From an uncultured Oscillospiraceae bacterium (GTDB lineage: Bacteria; Bacillota; Clostridia; Oscillospirales; Ruminococcaceae): 64,000 bases of DNA. The position numbers and the translations under genes are program-made. This document shows, in pieces, positions 16,507 to 24,524 of the stretch (position 1 is the first letter of the stretch; each line of letters starts with the position of its first letter). Where the stretch lies: positions 32,179 to 96,178 of the forward strand of contig CAKSPH010000006.1 in NCBI GenBank assembly GCA_934481355.1. Reading direction: 5' to 3'. The notes under the pieces are model-generated. The model worked only from the letters and a program-made list of their open reading frames with translations, did not search any database and was not told the DNA's origin.

Positions 16507-17733
16507 TCACAGACCTATCTTGATTATCTCATCAAAGCCCTGCTGCTTCGCCTTTGAGTAAGCCTTATCCGCTTTCTTGCGGTTAGCCGCGGCGATGAGC
16601 GTAACGTCGCTGTCCGCCTGTAGTTCATCGGACTTCGCGATGGCCTCCAGAACAGCCTCCGGGCTGTGGAGTATCGCGGTTTTCTTTCTGCTTCCAGCAA
16701 GCTGTATATTGTTCTCGGTGACGATGGAGAAGATGCGCTCAAAGCCGATGGAGAAGCCGACCGCCGGAACCGTATCCCCCGTGAATCTGCCTATGAGATT
16801 ATCGTAGCGCCCGCCGCCTGCGACTGTTCCGCCGAACTGCCTGCTTGCCACCTCGAAAACCGTTCCGGTGTAGTAGCCCTGACCTCTTACAAGGGACGGG
16901 TCGAACTCAACGGTATAGCCGTCGGAGAGCTTGTCCGCAGTTTCGATTATCGTGCGGAGCTGCTCCAGCGTTTCCTTTGCGTCCTCGGAGCAGTACTGCG
17001 CCATGTCGTCCAGCGTGAGCTTTCCCTTGGCGAGAAGCCCGGAGAGCGCTTCCACGGCGGCTTCCGGCATTCCCTTTTCGCGGAGCTCGTTCGCTACTCC
17101 CTCCGCACCTATCTTGTCAAGCTTGTCGAAGCTGACTGAAACAGTGTCAAGAGCCTCCTCCGGAAAGCCCATGGTCAGCAGGGAGTTTCTCAGCACGCGG
17201 CGGTCGTTCACACGCACGGTGAACTCGCCTATACCTATCTTTGAAAGCGCCTTTGCGGTCACGGAGATAAGCTCGATCTCACAGCACCATGAATCCGAGC
17301 CGAGAATATCTATATCGCACTGCACGAACTCGCGCAGTCTGCCGCGCTGTGGTCTTTCCGCACGGTAAACCCTGTCTATCTGAATGCACTTGAACGGCGA
17401 GGGCAGGCTGTTGCGGTTGTTCGCATAGTAACGAGAAAGCGGCAGGGTCAGGTCGTAGCGGAGTCCCAGGTCGCACAGCTCCTTTTCGTCCACCGGTGAC
17501 TTTGCAAGAGCCTCCGCCAGCTTGTCGCCGCGCTTCATTATGCGGAAGATGAGGTTCAGATTGTCGCCGCCGTCGCTCTTGTCGAGGTTCTCGGCGCTCT
17601 CTATCGCCGGTGTGTAAATGCGGGTGAATCCGCTTGCAGTGTAGGTTTCCAGAATGATGTTCATAAGGCGGTCGCGCTGTGCGGCTGCCTCCGGTAAATA
17701 CTCCTGCATACCCTTCTGAGGCTTTATGTTCAT
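16507..17733 (-). CDS. hisS: Histidyl-tRNA synthetase
   Basis: Class II synthetase of 408 residues. It has motif 2 (YRAERPQRGRLREFVQCDIDILG), the histidine-specific peptide LVRGQGYYTGTVFEV (usually LVRGLxYYTG) and the HisB motif GGGRYDNLI. The C-terminal anticodon-binding domain is present but short (about 75 residues). The presence of that domain argues for a true HisRS rather than HisZ, although the short form leaves some doubt, and no second copy is visible to compare. It lies directly upstream of rimM-trmD-era-recO. Confidence 0.85.
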   Translation of the reverse strand: MNIKPQKGMQEYLPEAAAQRDRLMNIILETYTASGFTRIYTPAIESAENLDKSDGGDNLNLIFRIMKRGDKLAEALAKSPVDEKELCDLGLRYDLTLPLSRYYANNRNSLPSPFKCIQIDRVYRAERPQRGRLREFVQCDIDILGSDSWCCEIELISVTAKALSKIGIGEFTVRVNDRRVLRNSLLTMGFPEEALDTVSVSFDKLDKIGAEGVANELREKGMPEAAVEALSGLLAKGKLTLDDMAQYCSEDAKETLEQLRTIIETADKLSDGYTVEFDPSLVRGQGYYTGTVFEVASRQFGGTVAGGGRYDNLIGRFTGDTVPAVGFSIGFERIFSIVTENNIQLAGSRKKTAILHSPEAVLEAIAKSDELQADSDVTLIAAANRKKADKAYSKAKQQGFDEIIKIGL

Positions 17734-17751
17734 GTTTGTGTTTCCTTTCGT

Positions 17752-18183
17752 TTATAGATACTGGATAAATCCTGTCTTTTCCGTTCTGTCATAGCCTGCG
17801 CGCTCATAGAAATTCAGCGTGCTCGGAAGCTTCGAGCCGGTCATGAGAATGAGCCGGTAGCAGTTCTCGCGCTTAGCTGTTTCCTTTGCGTACTCAAGGC
17901 AGGCCGTTGCAAGTCCTCTTCCCCGGTAATCCGGGTGAGTCACCACGTTCTCCACCCACGCGTAGGGGCGGGGTCCGTGCGTAAGGTTAGGCATGATGAC
18001 GCAGGTTATCGTGGATACAAGCCTGCCGTCCTCCTCCGCAGCGATAAGGTGGTAGTCCGGGTCGTTAACAAGGCGCTCCCACAGTTCGCGGGTCTGCGCC
18101 GCCGGGGGTATCTCCGTTTCGTGGAGGTAGAGATACAGCTCCATGAGCTGCTCATATTCATCTGTGCGGACTTCTCTTATCAT
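17752..18183 (-). CDS. GNAT-family N-acetyltransferase
   Basis: A 143-residue acetyltransferase. The acetyl-CoA loop is visible in VENVVTHPDYRGRGLATACLEYAKETA, and the last motif in LNFYERAGYDRTEKTGF. The substrate is unknown. The start at 18183 follows AAGGAGG. It is 18 bp upstream of hisS and may be the first gene of that operon. Confidence 0.85.
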   Translation of the reverse strand: MIREVRTDEYEQLMELYLYLHETEIPPAAQTRELWERLVNDPDYHLIAAEEDGRLVSTITCVIMPNLTHGPRPYAWVENVVTHPDYRGRGLATACLEYAKETAKRENCYRLILMTGSKLPSTLNFYERAGYDRTEKTGFIQYL

Positions 18184-18251
18184 ACTGCCGCCTCCTTGCA
18201 CATATATATTATTTTACCACATAATCGGTCTTATTTCAAGTGGTAAATAAG

Positions 18252-18279
18252 AAAAAAGCCGCTCCTGACCGAACGGCTT
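18252..18279 (-). terminator. Intrinsic terminator of lgt
   Basis: On the minus strand AAGCCG…CGGCTT forms a hairpin followed by TTTTTTC, 11 bp after the lgt stop. Confidence 0.75.
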
Positions 18280-18289
18280 TATGGTGATT

Positions 18290-19075
18290 TCAAACAAGCT
18301 GTTTTTTTGCCCGGAGCTTCGTCACAATAAGGAACACCGGGACTGCGATGAACACCGCAATGCTGATAAGCTGCGACGTGGAAAGCCCGAACAGGAATCC
18401 CCTGTAATCGTCGCCGCGCCAGAATTCCAGCGTGAACCTCCCGACCGCGTACGCCATGAGGTACACCGCCAGAAGCCGGTTTTTGAGCCACCCCTTGTGC
18501 AGCATGAGCGTCAGCACAAGGAACAGCGCCAGCTCCAGTCCGGCTTCATAGAGCTGCACGGGAACGCGCGGAACTCCGTTTGCGCCCTCGATGAGGGAAT
18601 GCGTGAACGTAACTCCGTGCTCCCATTCAACGCCGTAGCAGCAGCCGCCCAGGAAGCAGCCTATCCGCCCGAACATATGGAACAGCGCGATTGACGGAGC
18701 CGCGCAGTCCGCGACCAGCCAGGGCTCCAACTTCTGATAGCGCACAGACAGGAACCCGCCAGCCAGCCCGCCGAGAAGTCCTCCGTAGAACACCGAGCCG
18801 CCGAAGATCATCTGCGCGTTACTCCAGAATTCCTCAAAGCTGCCCGCGCCGAAAAGCTGACTCCAGTACTGTATGTTGGTTATGCCATAAAGCAGGTGCA
18901 TTCCGACCGCGCAGCCCACACCGCCGAAAAGCAGAACGAATATCATGCTGATGTCGCTGCCGCCGCGCTTCTTGTAGGCGCGCACCGCAAGGGGAGCAGC
19001 CGCGAAAAGTCCGGCGAGGGCGGTTATCATATAGCTGCTGTAATATTTTCCGAATAGTTCAAATCCCGGGAACAT
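18290..19075 (-). CDS. lgt: Prolipoprotein diacylglyceryl transferase
   Basis: Integral membrane enzyme that adds diacylglycerol to the lipobox Cys of prelipoproteins, such as the PstS and other lipoproteins of this window. The 261-residue protein has seven hydrophobic spans and the Lgt signature HMFGRIGCFLGGCCYG, with GGSVFYGGLLGG upstream and VPVQLYEA downstream. It appears monocistronic, bounded by terminators. Confidence 0.93.
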   Translation of the reverse strand: MFPGFELFGKYYSSYMITALAGLFAAAPLAVRAYKKRGGSDISMIFVLLFGGVGCAVGMHLLYGITNIQYWSQLFGAGSFEEFWSNAQMIFGGSVFYGGLLGGLAGGFLSVRYQKLEPWLVADCAAPSIALFHMFGRIGCFLGGCCYGVEWEHGVTFTHSLIEGANGVPRVPVQLYEAGLELALFLVLTLMLHKGWLKNRLLAVYLMAYAVGRFTLEFWRGDDYRGFLFGLSTSQLISIAVFIAVPVFLIVTKLRAKKQLV

Positions 19076-19084
19076 TTATCCTCC

Positions 19085-19118
19085 AAAAAAGAGAGCCCTG
19101 CCCAACCGGGCAGGGCTC
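19085..19118 (-). terminator. Intrinsic terminator of the DUF4190-like gene
   Basis: On the minus strand GAGCCCTGCCC-GGTT-GGGCAGGGCTC forms a perfect 11-bp stem with a TCTTTTTT tail. It ends just before the lgt ribosome site. Confidence 0.85.
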
Positions 19119-19142
19119 CTGTGTAATTCGTGACCTCAGGGA

Positions 19143-19454
19143 TCAATAGCTGCCTGCTGCGGCTGCACCAGCCAAGATTGCGCCTGCGCAGACTGCTACG
19201 CAGATGATCGCAACAACGTCGAGTGCGAGAGCTACAATGCCGAGAACCAGACCTGCGGTTGCAAGACCCTTCTCGTTACCCTCACAGTTACCAGCCTTTA
19301 CATTCTTGAGTGCAAGCGCGCCGAAAACGATACCTGCAATAGAACAAAGGGGCATAATGTAGCTGATGAAAGGAATAACGCTGCCCAGCATACCGCCTGC
19401 GATACCAACGATACCGCAAACCAGGGATACGATCGCCATATTCTTTGTTGTCAT
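19143..19454 (-). CDS. DUF4190-like small membrane protein
   Basis: A 103-residue protein with the pattern of DUF4190 domain proteins: AIVSLVCGIVGIAGG near the N-terminus, an internal FGALALKNVKAG segment, and a C-terminal hydrophobic span. Two to three membrane helices are expected. Start at 19454 is supported by AGGAGG. Function is unknown. It lies next to, but is separated by about 150 bp from, the signalling island. Confidence 0.7.
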   Translation of the reverse strand: MTTKNMAIVSLVCGIVGIAGGMLGSVIPFISYIMPLCSIAGIVFGALALKNVKAGNCEGNEKGLATAGLVLGIVALALDVVAIICVAVCAGAILAGAAAAGSY

Positions 19455-19613
19455 AACCAAACCTCCTGTTTGTACATATTTATGGTTTATCACCAAATTT
19501 ATTATATCATATTTTTTCGTACACGTCAATAAAAAGAGCATTATGTCGCATTACAAAAAACAGGCAGTTCTTTTGTAAGATTTGCACATTTTTTCACAAC
19601 GAATGAATAAAAA

Positions 19614-20309
19614 TTACACAAGTGTTGCCATAATCACGCTGATATCGTCCTCGGAACCGTGCTCCGCCGCTGTTCGGACTATCTCCCGGCAGGCGGAGAT
19701 ATCGCTTTCCGCCCGGCTCAGTATCTCCTCGATGTTATCCGTGCTGACATGGTCATGAACTCCGTCTGAGGTCATCAGCACCCTCCCGGAGCTGATATCG
19801 GACAACCTCGGCATGAAAAACGAACCTCTCCCGCCGCCGAAACACGCGGTTATCTCGCTGCGTCGGCAGCGCTCCGCCTCCTCGAATCTCCCGAGGGAGC
19901 GCAGATAATTGTAGGTCGTCATGTCCTCGGTGAGCTGCTTGAGGTAGCCGCCCTGGACTGCGTATATCCGCGTATTCCCGATGTGGAGCGCCCTCCCGCC
20001 CGGGAATATCCCCGAGAACGTGGAAGCCATAGTCTCTTTGCCGGGAGTTTTCCGCGCGAACTCCAGCAGAGCCGCGTTCACCCCGGCGAAGCTGTCCATA
20101 TCCGGAGCGCACTCCGAGAGCCGCTCGCAGACGAACTGTGCCGCGATATCCCCGCCGGCGTTGCCGCCAACTCCGTCCGCTATCCCGATAACGCAGGGCG
20201 GGACTTCTCCAGAGAATTCCTCGTTGCAGAGGATACGTCCGCCGATGAGTATTCTGTCCTCGCTGTTATTCTTTCCCGAGCCGCACCGGGTCACTGCACT
20301 TATTTTCAT
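19614..20309 (-). CDS. PP2C-family Ser/Thr protein phosphatase
   Basis: A 231-residue phosphatase. The metal-binding motifs are visible: SEDR near residues 16-19, IGIADGVGGNAGGDIAA (about 42-58), TSDGVHDHV (about 180-188) and SEDDISVI near the end. It should reverse phosphorylation by the kinase encoded at the other end of the cluster. It is the last gene, and its start overlaps the AAA+ gene by 44 bp, an unusually deep overlap that implies coupled translation. Confidence 0.88.
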   Translation of the reverse strand: MKISAVTRCGSGKNNSEDRILIGGRILCNEEFSGEVPPCVIGIADGVGGNAGGDIAAQFVCERLSECAPDMDSFAGVNAALLEFARKTPGKETMASTFSGIFPGGRALHIGNTRIYAVQGGYLKQLTEDMTTYNYLRSLGRFEEAERCRRSEITACFGGGRGSFFMPRLSDISSGRVLMTSDGVHDHVSTDNIEEILSRAESDISACREIVRTAAEHGSEDDISVIMATLV

Positions 20310-22188
20310 GGCTGCTCCTGCATTCAAGCGATACCGGCATTTCGTCTGCCCTTATCGCGGTAATTTCGATATCTGCCTGCGAGAAAATCCCATTGTCGAA
20401 CATATAGCGCGAAAGCGGGTCTATCAGCAGATTTTCAACGATGTTGCCTATCCCTCGTCCGCCGTTGCCGAGGTTCCCGAGCGCCTTTTCAAGCAGCACG
20501 GAATACGCGCCGTCCGAGAGGGTCACGGTTATCTGTCTGTCCGCGGAAAGCTGAGACAGAATACGCTGAACCTGCGACCGGAGTATCTGCGCCGCCGCTT
20601 CCGGTCTGATGAAATCGAACACAACGATGTTCTCGCCGATTCGGTTGAGGATCTCCGGTCTGCCGAGCTCCAGCTTGAAATATTCCTCTATCGCACTGCG
20701 GACGCGCTGGCGAACCTCTGGGTAAGCCATGTCGGCGGTGACGTTCTGCACCCGCTCTCCGGTGGCGCTGCTGCGCGTGTAGATACCGAGATTGCTGGTG
20801 AAGATTATCACGCTCTCCGAGAAATACACCGTGTTGCCCTGACCGTCCGTCATTCTGCCGTCCTCAAGTATCTGGAGGAACTTGTCGAGAATGGACGGGT
20901 GCGCCTTTTCTATCTCATCGAAAAGGAGGATAGAAAACGGCGAGTTTTTTATCGCGTTGGTGAGCTGACCTCCCGCCTCGTAGCCCACATATCCGGGAGG
21001 CGCGCCGAGCAATTTCTGGTCGCTGTGCGGCTGGCTATATTCGCTCATATCGAAGCGTATGCAGCAGCTTTCGTCCCCGAAAAGCCGCTCCGCAAGGGTC
21101 TTGGCGGTCTCGGTCTTACCTGTTCCGGTGGGGCCTGCGAAGAAAAGCACTCCCTTGGGACGGGTGTGGGACGAGCCTTGCAGCCCGGACATTCCGGTGA
21201 CTGCACGCTTCACGACGTCCAGCGTCTTGATTATCGCCGCGTCCTGACCCTTTACGCGCCTGCGGAAATCGTCGGCGGCAGTCCGCAGGGATTCCACGTC
21301 AAGGCTGCGCCACGGATTCTCGCGTATTCCGTACTTGTAGAGGTCGATGACATCACACATACTGCGTATGGAAATGCGCTCGTTCTTACAGAGTTTGCGC
21401 AGTCCGTTCATCTCGGTGAAGCTGAATCCCTCGGTGAGCGCCGCGAATCTGTCCTGAATTTTCTCAAGCTCCTGCGGATGTTCCTCGAAATACGGCATTT
21501 CCGTGCGGAAAATATCCCCGGCAAAGAACGTCTGGAAGTTGTTCCCGCGCACGAATCCCGCACGCTCCTCCCGGGTGGGAGTACTGATGGTTATGGTCTT
21601 TTCGTTCGGGTTGTCGAGGTAGAACCACGCCGGAATATCGTTGGATTTGTTCACGATGAGTATGAGCAGGTTGCGGAGCTTCCCGCCGCTTTCCGTGCGT
21701 ACCTCCGCCGCCTCCATTGCCGCTTGCAGCAGCACGGTGTAGCTGTCAACCTCAGACTGCTGGAGCCTGTCCGGCGAGGGAATGAATCTCGAAGCAAAGG
21801 TCATGATGACAACGCAGGGCTCCCGGTTCTGGGAGAGCGCGCGCCGGGTGAGCTGCGCCGCTCCGCCTTCATTGCCGCCCTTGAACGAAGCGGCTACCGC
21901 GCCGTTCTGCTCCGAAGCTCCCACGAGATTTGCAAAACGCTGAGTGTAGCCCTCCTCGCAGGAGTTGTAAAATCCGCGCAGGCTGTCGTAGAACGCGATG
22001 TTCGCGTAGCCCTTGTCCCGGAAAAAGTAGTGCAGATAGTCCGTCAGGTGCAGAATGCTCCCCTGCGGAACGCTGCCCTCATACGGGAACTGATAGCTGT
22101 CGAACACATTGCCCTCCAGCATGATAAGCGGCTTTATGCGCGAGAATATTTCAAGCTCGCGGTGCCATTTCGGGGTGAAGTCGGTCAT
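20266..22188 (-). CDS. ClpB/ClpA-like AAA+ ATPase with a degenerate first module
   Basis: A 640-residue protein. Residues 315-640 are a ClpB-D2-type AAA+ module: Walker A GPTGTGKTE (352-360), the ClpB-like DMSEYSQPHSDQKLLGAPPGYVGYEAGGQLT (380-410), Walker B LLFDEIEKAHP (421-431), sensor-1 IIFTSNLG and a C-terminal ClpB-type small domain (LGNGGRGIGNIVENLL). Residues 15-290 look like a second AAA-type fold without a P-loop (LIMLEGNVFDSYQFP, LLILIVNKSNDIPAWF). It lacks Clp N-domains and the ClpP-binding loop is not recognised, so it is more likely a remodelling ATPase than a protease partner. It lies in the kinase/FHA/PP2C cluster. Confidence 0.88.
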   Translation of the reverse strand: MTDFTPKWHRELEIFSRIKPLIMLEGNVFDSYQFPYEGSVPQGSILHLTDYLHYFFRDKGYANIAFYDSLRGFYNSCEEGYTQRFANLVGASEQNGAVAASFKGGNEGGAAQLTRRALSQNREPCVVIMTFASRFIPSPDRLQQSEVDSYTVLLQAAMEAAEVRTESGGKLRNLLILIVNKSNDIPAWFYLDNPNEKTITISTPTREERAGFVRGNNFQTFFAGDIFRTEMPYFEEHPQELEKIQDRFAALTEGFSFTEMNGLRKLCKNERISIRSMCDVIDLYKYGIRENPWRSLDVESLRTAADDFRRRVKGQDAAIIKTLDVVKRAVTGMSGLQGSSHTRPKGVLFFAGPTGTGKTETAKTLAERLFGDESCCIRFDMSEYSQPHSDQKLLGAPPGYVGYEAGGQLTNAIKNSPFSILLFDEIEKAHPSILDKFLQILEDGRMTDGQGNTVYFSESVIIFTSNLGIYTRSSATGERVQNVTADMAYPEVRQRVRSAIEEYFKLELGRPEILNRIGENIVVFDFIRPEAAAQILRSQVQRILSQLSADRQITVTLSDGAYSVLLEKALGNLGNGGRGIGNIVENLLIDPLSRYMFDNGIFSQADIEITAIRADEMPVSLECRSSHENKCSDPVRLGKE

Positions 22189-22199
22189 GTGCTCCTCCT

Positions 22200-23288
22200 T
22201 TATTCGCCGGGAAATTCCGACAGGTGGCGGCAGGGAATCTTGTTTTCAAGGCAGCACCGCTGCGCTGAGCTGTCCGGCAGGCAGTATACCGTGATGTTCC
22301 CGCCGGGAGTAACCATGATGCCGCACAGGTCCACAAGTTCGGTGTTCATGCCGAGAACTGCCACCGCCCTGCTGAAGCTGAGCTGAAAATCGCTGAACGG
22401 GCTTATCACCGTGCGCGTATTTGCCGGTATTATCAGGCTGCGAAGGGACGCGCACTCCACGAACGCGTTGTTTTCAATGCTCATCAGCGTTTCGGGAAGC
22501 ACCACCTTTTTCAGCGCCGTACACCAGCCGAAGCACTTTTCCGGAATGACCTGCACCCGGGTATTTTCAAGGTGTATCTCCGTGAACCGGCAGCTTGCGA
22601 ATGCACCCGCGCCGATGGAAGCAAGGCTGTCCGGAAAATCAAGTCTGTCCAGCGTGCAGGCGCTGAATGCGTTCTTCCCGATGATGTAAAGCTGATCCGG
22701 GAGTATAAGGCGGTTCAGCCTTGCGCCGCGGAACGCACCCTCGCCTATCCGCGTTACCGGACGGCCGTCTATCAGGTCCGGAATCCGCAGGGTCTCCGGG
22801 ACTATCACCTCGCCGTTGACATCGTGGTGGATACGCAGTCCCGTGATGGTGACGCTGCCGTCCTCGATACGGTAGCCGAGGTTCTTCATCGCCTCCTCGT
22901 AGCCGCTGTCAGGCTGCGCGGACTGCCACTTTCCGAGCGCCTCCGCTATGTTGGAGTTCGCCGCCAGCATACTGTCGCTGCGGGATTTTTCCATGGCCGC
23001 GTCTATCTTCTGGTCGAGGGGCTGCAATTCATCGAGAGCCCTCTGCGCCGAATCTTTCTGCGCGTCAAGGTCGAATTTCTCCTTGTCCGAAACGGAATTC
23101 AGGAACGCCGTCGTCCTCAGCAGCCGCGCCTGATTCGTTATGTACGCCCTCAGCCGGTCGGAGGTCTGGATATCCTTTATCGTTTCCAGAGTTTCCGTCA
23201 GCAGGGCTATGCGCTTTTCCGCGCTGTCCAGCCGCGATTTCAGGTCCTCTATTTCAAGACGCTGCTTCAGTTCGTCAAGCTCGGTCAT
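22200..23288 (-). CDS. Coiled-coil protein with BspA-type leucine-rich repeats
   Basis: A 362-residue soluble protein. Residues 1-40 form a coiled coil (LDELKQRLEIEDLKSRLDSAEKRIALLTETLE), followed by more helical sequence to about 140. From about 170 there are LRR_5/BspA-type repeats (VTRIGEGAFRGARLNRLILPDQLYIIGKNAFSACTLDRLDFPDSLASIGAGAF…). No signal peptide is visible, unlike surface BspA proteins, so it is probably cytoplasmic, a scaffold or docking platform. Start at 23288 follows AGGA. It lies 12 bp before the AAA+ gene. Confidence 0.8.
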   Translation of the reverse strand: MTELDELKQRLEIEDLKSRLDSAEKRIALLTETLETIKDIQTSDRLRAYITNQARLLRTTAFLNSVSDKEKFDLDAQKDSAQRALDELQPLDQKIDAAMEKSRSDSMLAANSNIAEALGKWQSAQPDSGYEEAMKNLGYRIEDGSVTITGLRIHHDVNGEVIVPETLRIPDLIDGRPVTRIGEGAFRGARLNRLILPDQLYIIGKNAFSACTLDRLDFPDSLASIGAGAFASCRFTEIHLENTRVQVIPEKCFGWCTALKKVVLPETLMSIENNAFVECASLRSLIIPANTRTVISPFSDFQLSFSRAVAVLGMNTELVDLCGIMVTPGGNITVYCLPDSSAQRCCLENKIPCRHLSEFPGE

Positions 23289-23331
23289 TTGTTCCTGTCC
23301 TCCATATAATTGCATGGTATCACCCGCGCCG

Positions 23332-23943
23332 TCACTCGCCGTCTTTCACAAGATTCCTTTCTGTGAGCCGCCGCTCAAGCTCTACGGGATAATCCGCGCC
23401 GTGTATTCCAACGGAAACGACGCTGTTTCCCACCGTGAAATTCTGTATCATGTTGCCGCCGCGCATATATTCCTCATAGACCGCACGGAGGCTTTCATCA
23501 AGGAATATCACCCGCTGATTGTCCGAGCCGCGCAGCTGACAGCCGATGTTGCGTTCCGCGATGTATTCGCCGTCTATCAGCACCGAAACGTTCTCCAGAA
23601 CTCCGGAAGCCCCCGGCATTTCCCGGAGCTGCTCCAGAGTATAGCCCGTGTACAGCAGTATGTCCCCGGAGATCTCACGCAGCTCCGGAAGAAGCCCCGC
23701 AAGCTCCGGCTGTTCCATCGGGTCGCCGCCGGTCAGCGTGAAGCCGTCCACCGGCGCGGAATCCGAAACCGAGCGCACAAGCTCCATCAGCCGCCGCGGG
23801 GTTATGCGGTATTTCTCCAGCCTTTGCCAGAGCTCAGGATTGCTGCACCCCTTACACCCGTGGGAGCACCCGCAGAACCATATCCCTATGCGGTTTCCGG
23901 GACCAAGAGTCCTGACCGGATAGAGTATCCGCGCTACGAACAT
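23332..23943 (-). CDS. Single-domain radical SAM protein (NrdG/PflA-activase-like)
   Basis: A 203-residue protein with a [4Fe-4S] radical-SAM motif C-x3-C-x2-C (CSHGCKGC, about 26-33) and the GGDP motif (about 73-76) typical of small glycyl-radical activating enzymes. No glycyl-radical enzyme is encoded nearby, so a standard NrdG or PflA role is unlikely. Its place between FHA and LRR genes suggests that it modifies a member of this system. The start overlaps the FHA stop by 10 bp and the ribosome site is poor, so translation is probably coupled. Confidence 0.85.
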   Translation of the reverse strand: MFVARILYPVRTLGPGNRIGIWFCGCSHGCKGCSNPELWQRLEKYRITPRRLMELVRSVSDSAPVDGFTLTGGDPMEQPELAGLLPELREISGDILLYTGYTLEQLREMPGASGVLENVSVLIDGEYIAERNIGCQLRGSDNQRVIFLDESLRAVYEEYMRGGNMIQNFTVGNSVVSVGIHGADYPVELERRLTERNLVKDGE

Positions 23944-24524
23944 ATCCTCACCGTGAAATACGCCGCGCCCTCCTGCCGGGAGCCGTCAGCCACGCAGCCG
24001 CCGAGTCCCACCTCGTCGCCGTCGTGGAGCTCCTGCGGAGAAGTGGAAATGCGCGCGTTGTTTATGTAGGTGTGGTTCACGGAACCGCAGTCCGCAATGA
24101 AAAGCCGCCCGTCCAGCACCGTAAATTTCGCGTGTGTGCGGCTGACGTACTGTTTCCGCGAAAGGTAGCCGCTCATCTCCTGCTCCCTGCCGACTGTGGT
24201 TTCCTGCCGGGTCAGCTCATAGGCGAAGCTTCCGTCAGCTGCGGCAAGCGTGAAGTGAGGGGCGGACGCGCTTTCCGGCTCCGGGGCGGGAATTATGTCC
24301 GAGATATCCTCGCCGCACTGCGCGCACTTCCGCGCCGCCGGGGGATTAACCGCGCCGCACTCGCAGACACGCACCAGTTTTTTTGACGGAGCGGGTGCCT
24401 CCCGGACTTCCGAAGTCCCGTCCACTACCGGGGAGGCTGTGATGTCCGCCTCGCAGCGGGCGCACTCTATCCGGAACGGCTCGTTGTGGAAGCCGCAGTC
24501 CGGGCAGACCTTGTATTTACTCAT
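23934..24524 (-). CDS. Double zinc-ribbon FHA-domain protein
   Basis: A 196-residue protein. Two zinc ribbons come first (CPDC…CARC at 7-24 and CECG…CAQC at about 53-70), then a flexible linker, then a C-terminal FHA domain with the phosphothreonine-binding residues: VGRE (about 110-113), SRTHAKF (about 128-134) and VNHTYINN. FHA domains read phospho-Thr, so this is the natural reader of the adjacent kinase. Its start overlaps the preceding gene by 8 bp. Confidence 0.9.
   Translation of the reverse strand: MSKYKVCPDCGFHNEPFRIECARCEADITASPVVDGTSEVREAPAPSKKLVRVCECGAVNPPAARKCAQCGEDISDIIPAPEPESASAPHFTLAAADGSFAYELTRQETTVGREQEMSGYLSRKQYVSRTHAKFTVLDGRLFIADCGSVNHTYINNARISTSPQELHDGDEVGLGGCVADGSRQEGAAYFTVRICS

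Noticed and set aside
22240..22262. A third copy of the palindromic repeat (AAGGCAGCACCGC)
   Set aside because: It lies inside the LRR coding sequence and lacks the matching inverted arm.
19981..22386. An 801-codon open frame on the plus strand opposite the PP2C and AAA+ genes
   Set aside because: Its sequence is low in recognisable motifs, has no ribosome site, and lies fully antisense to two genes with clear catalytic motifs. Long antisense frames are expected from the codon bias here; the same applies to 30763-32277, 51940-53607, 49497-50735 and 58370-60262.
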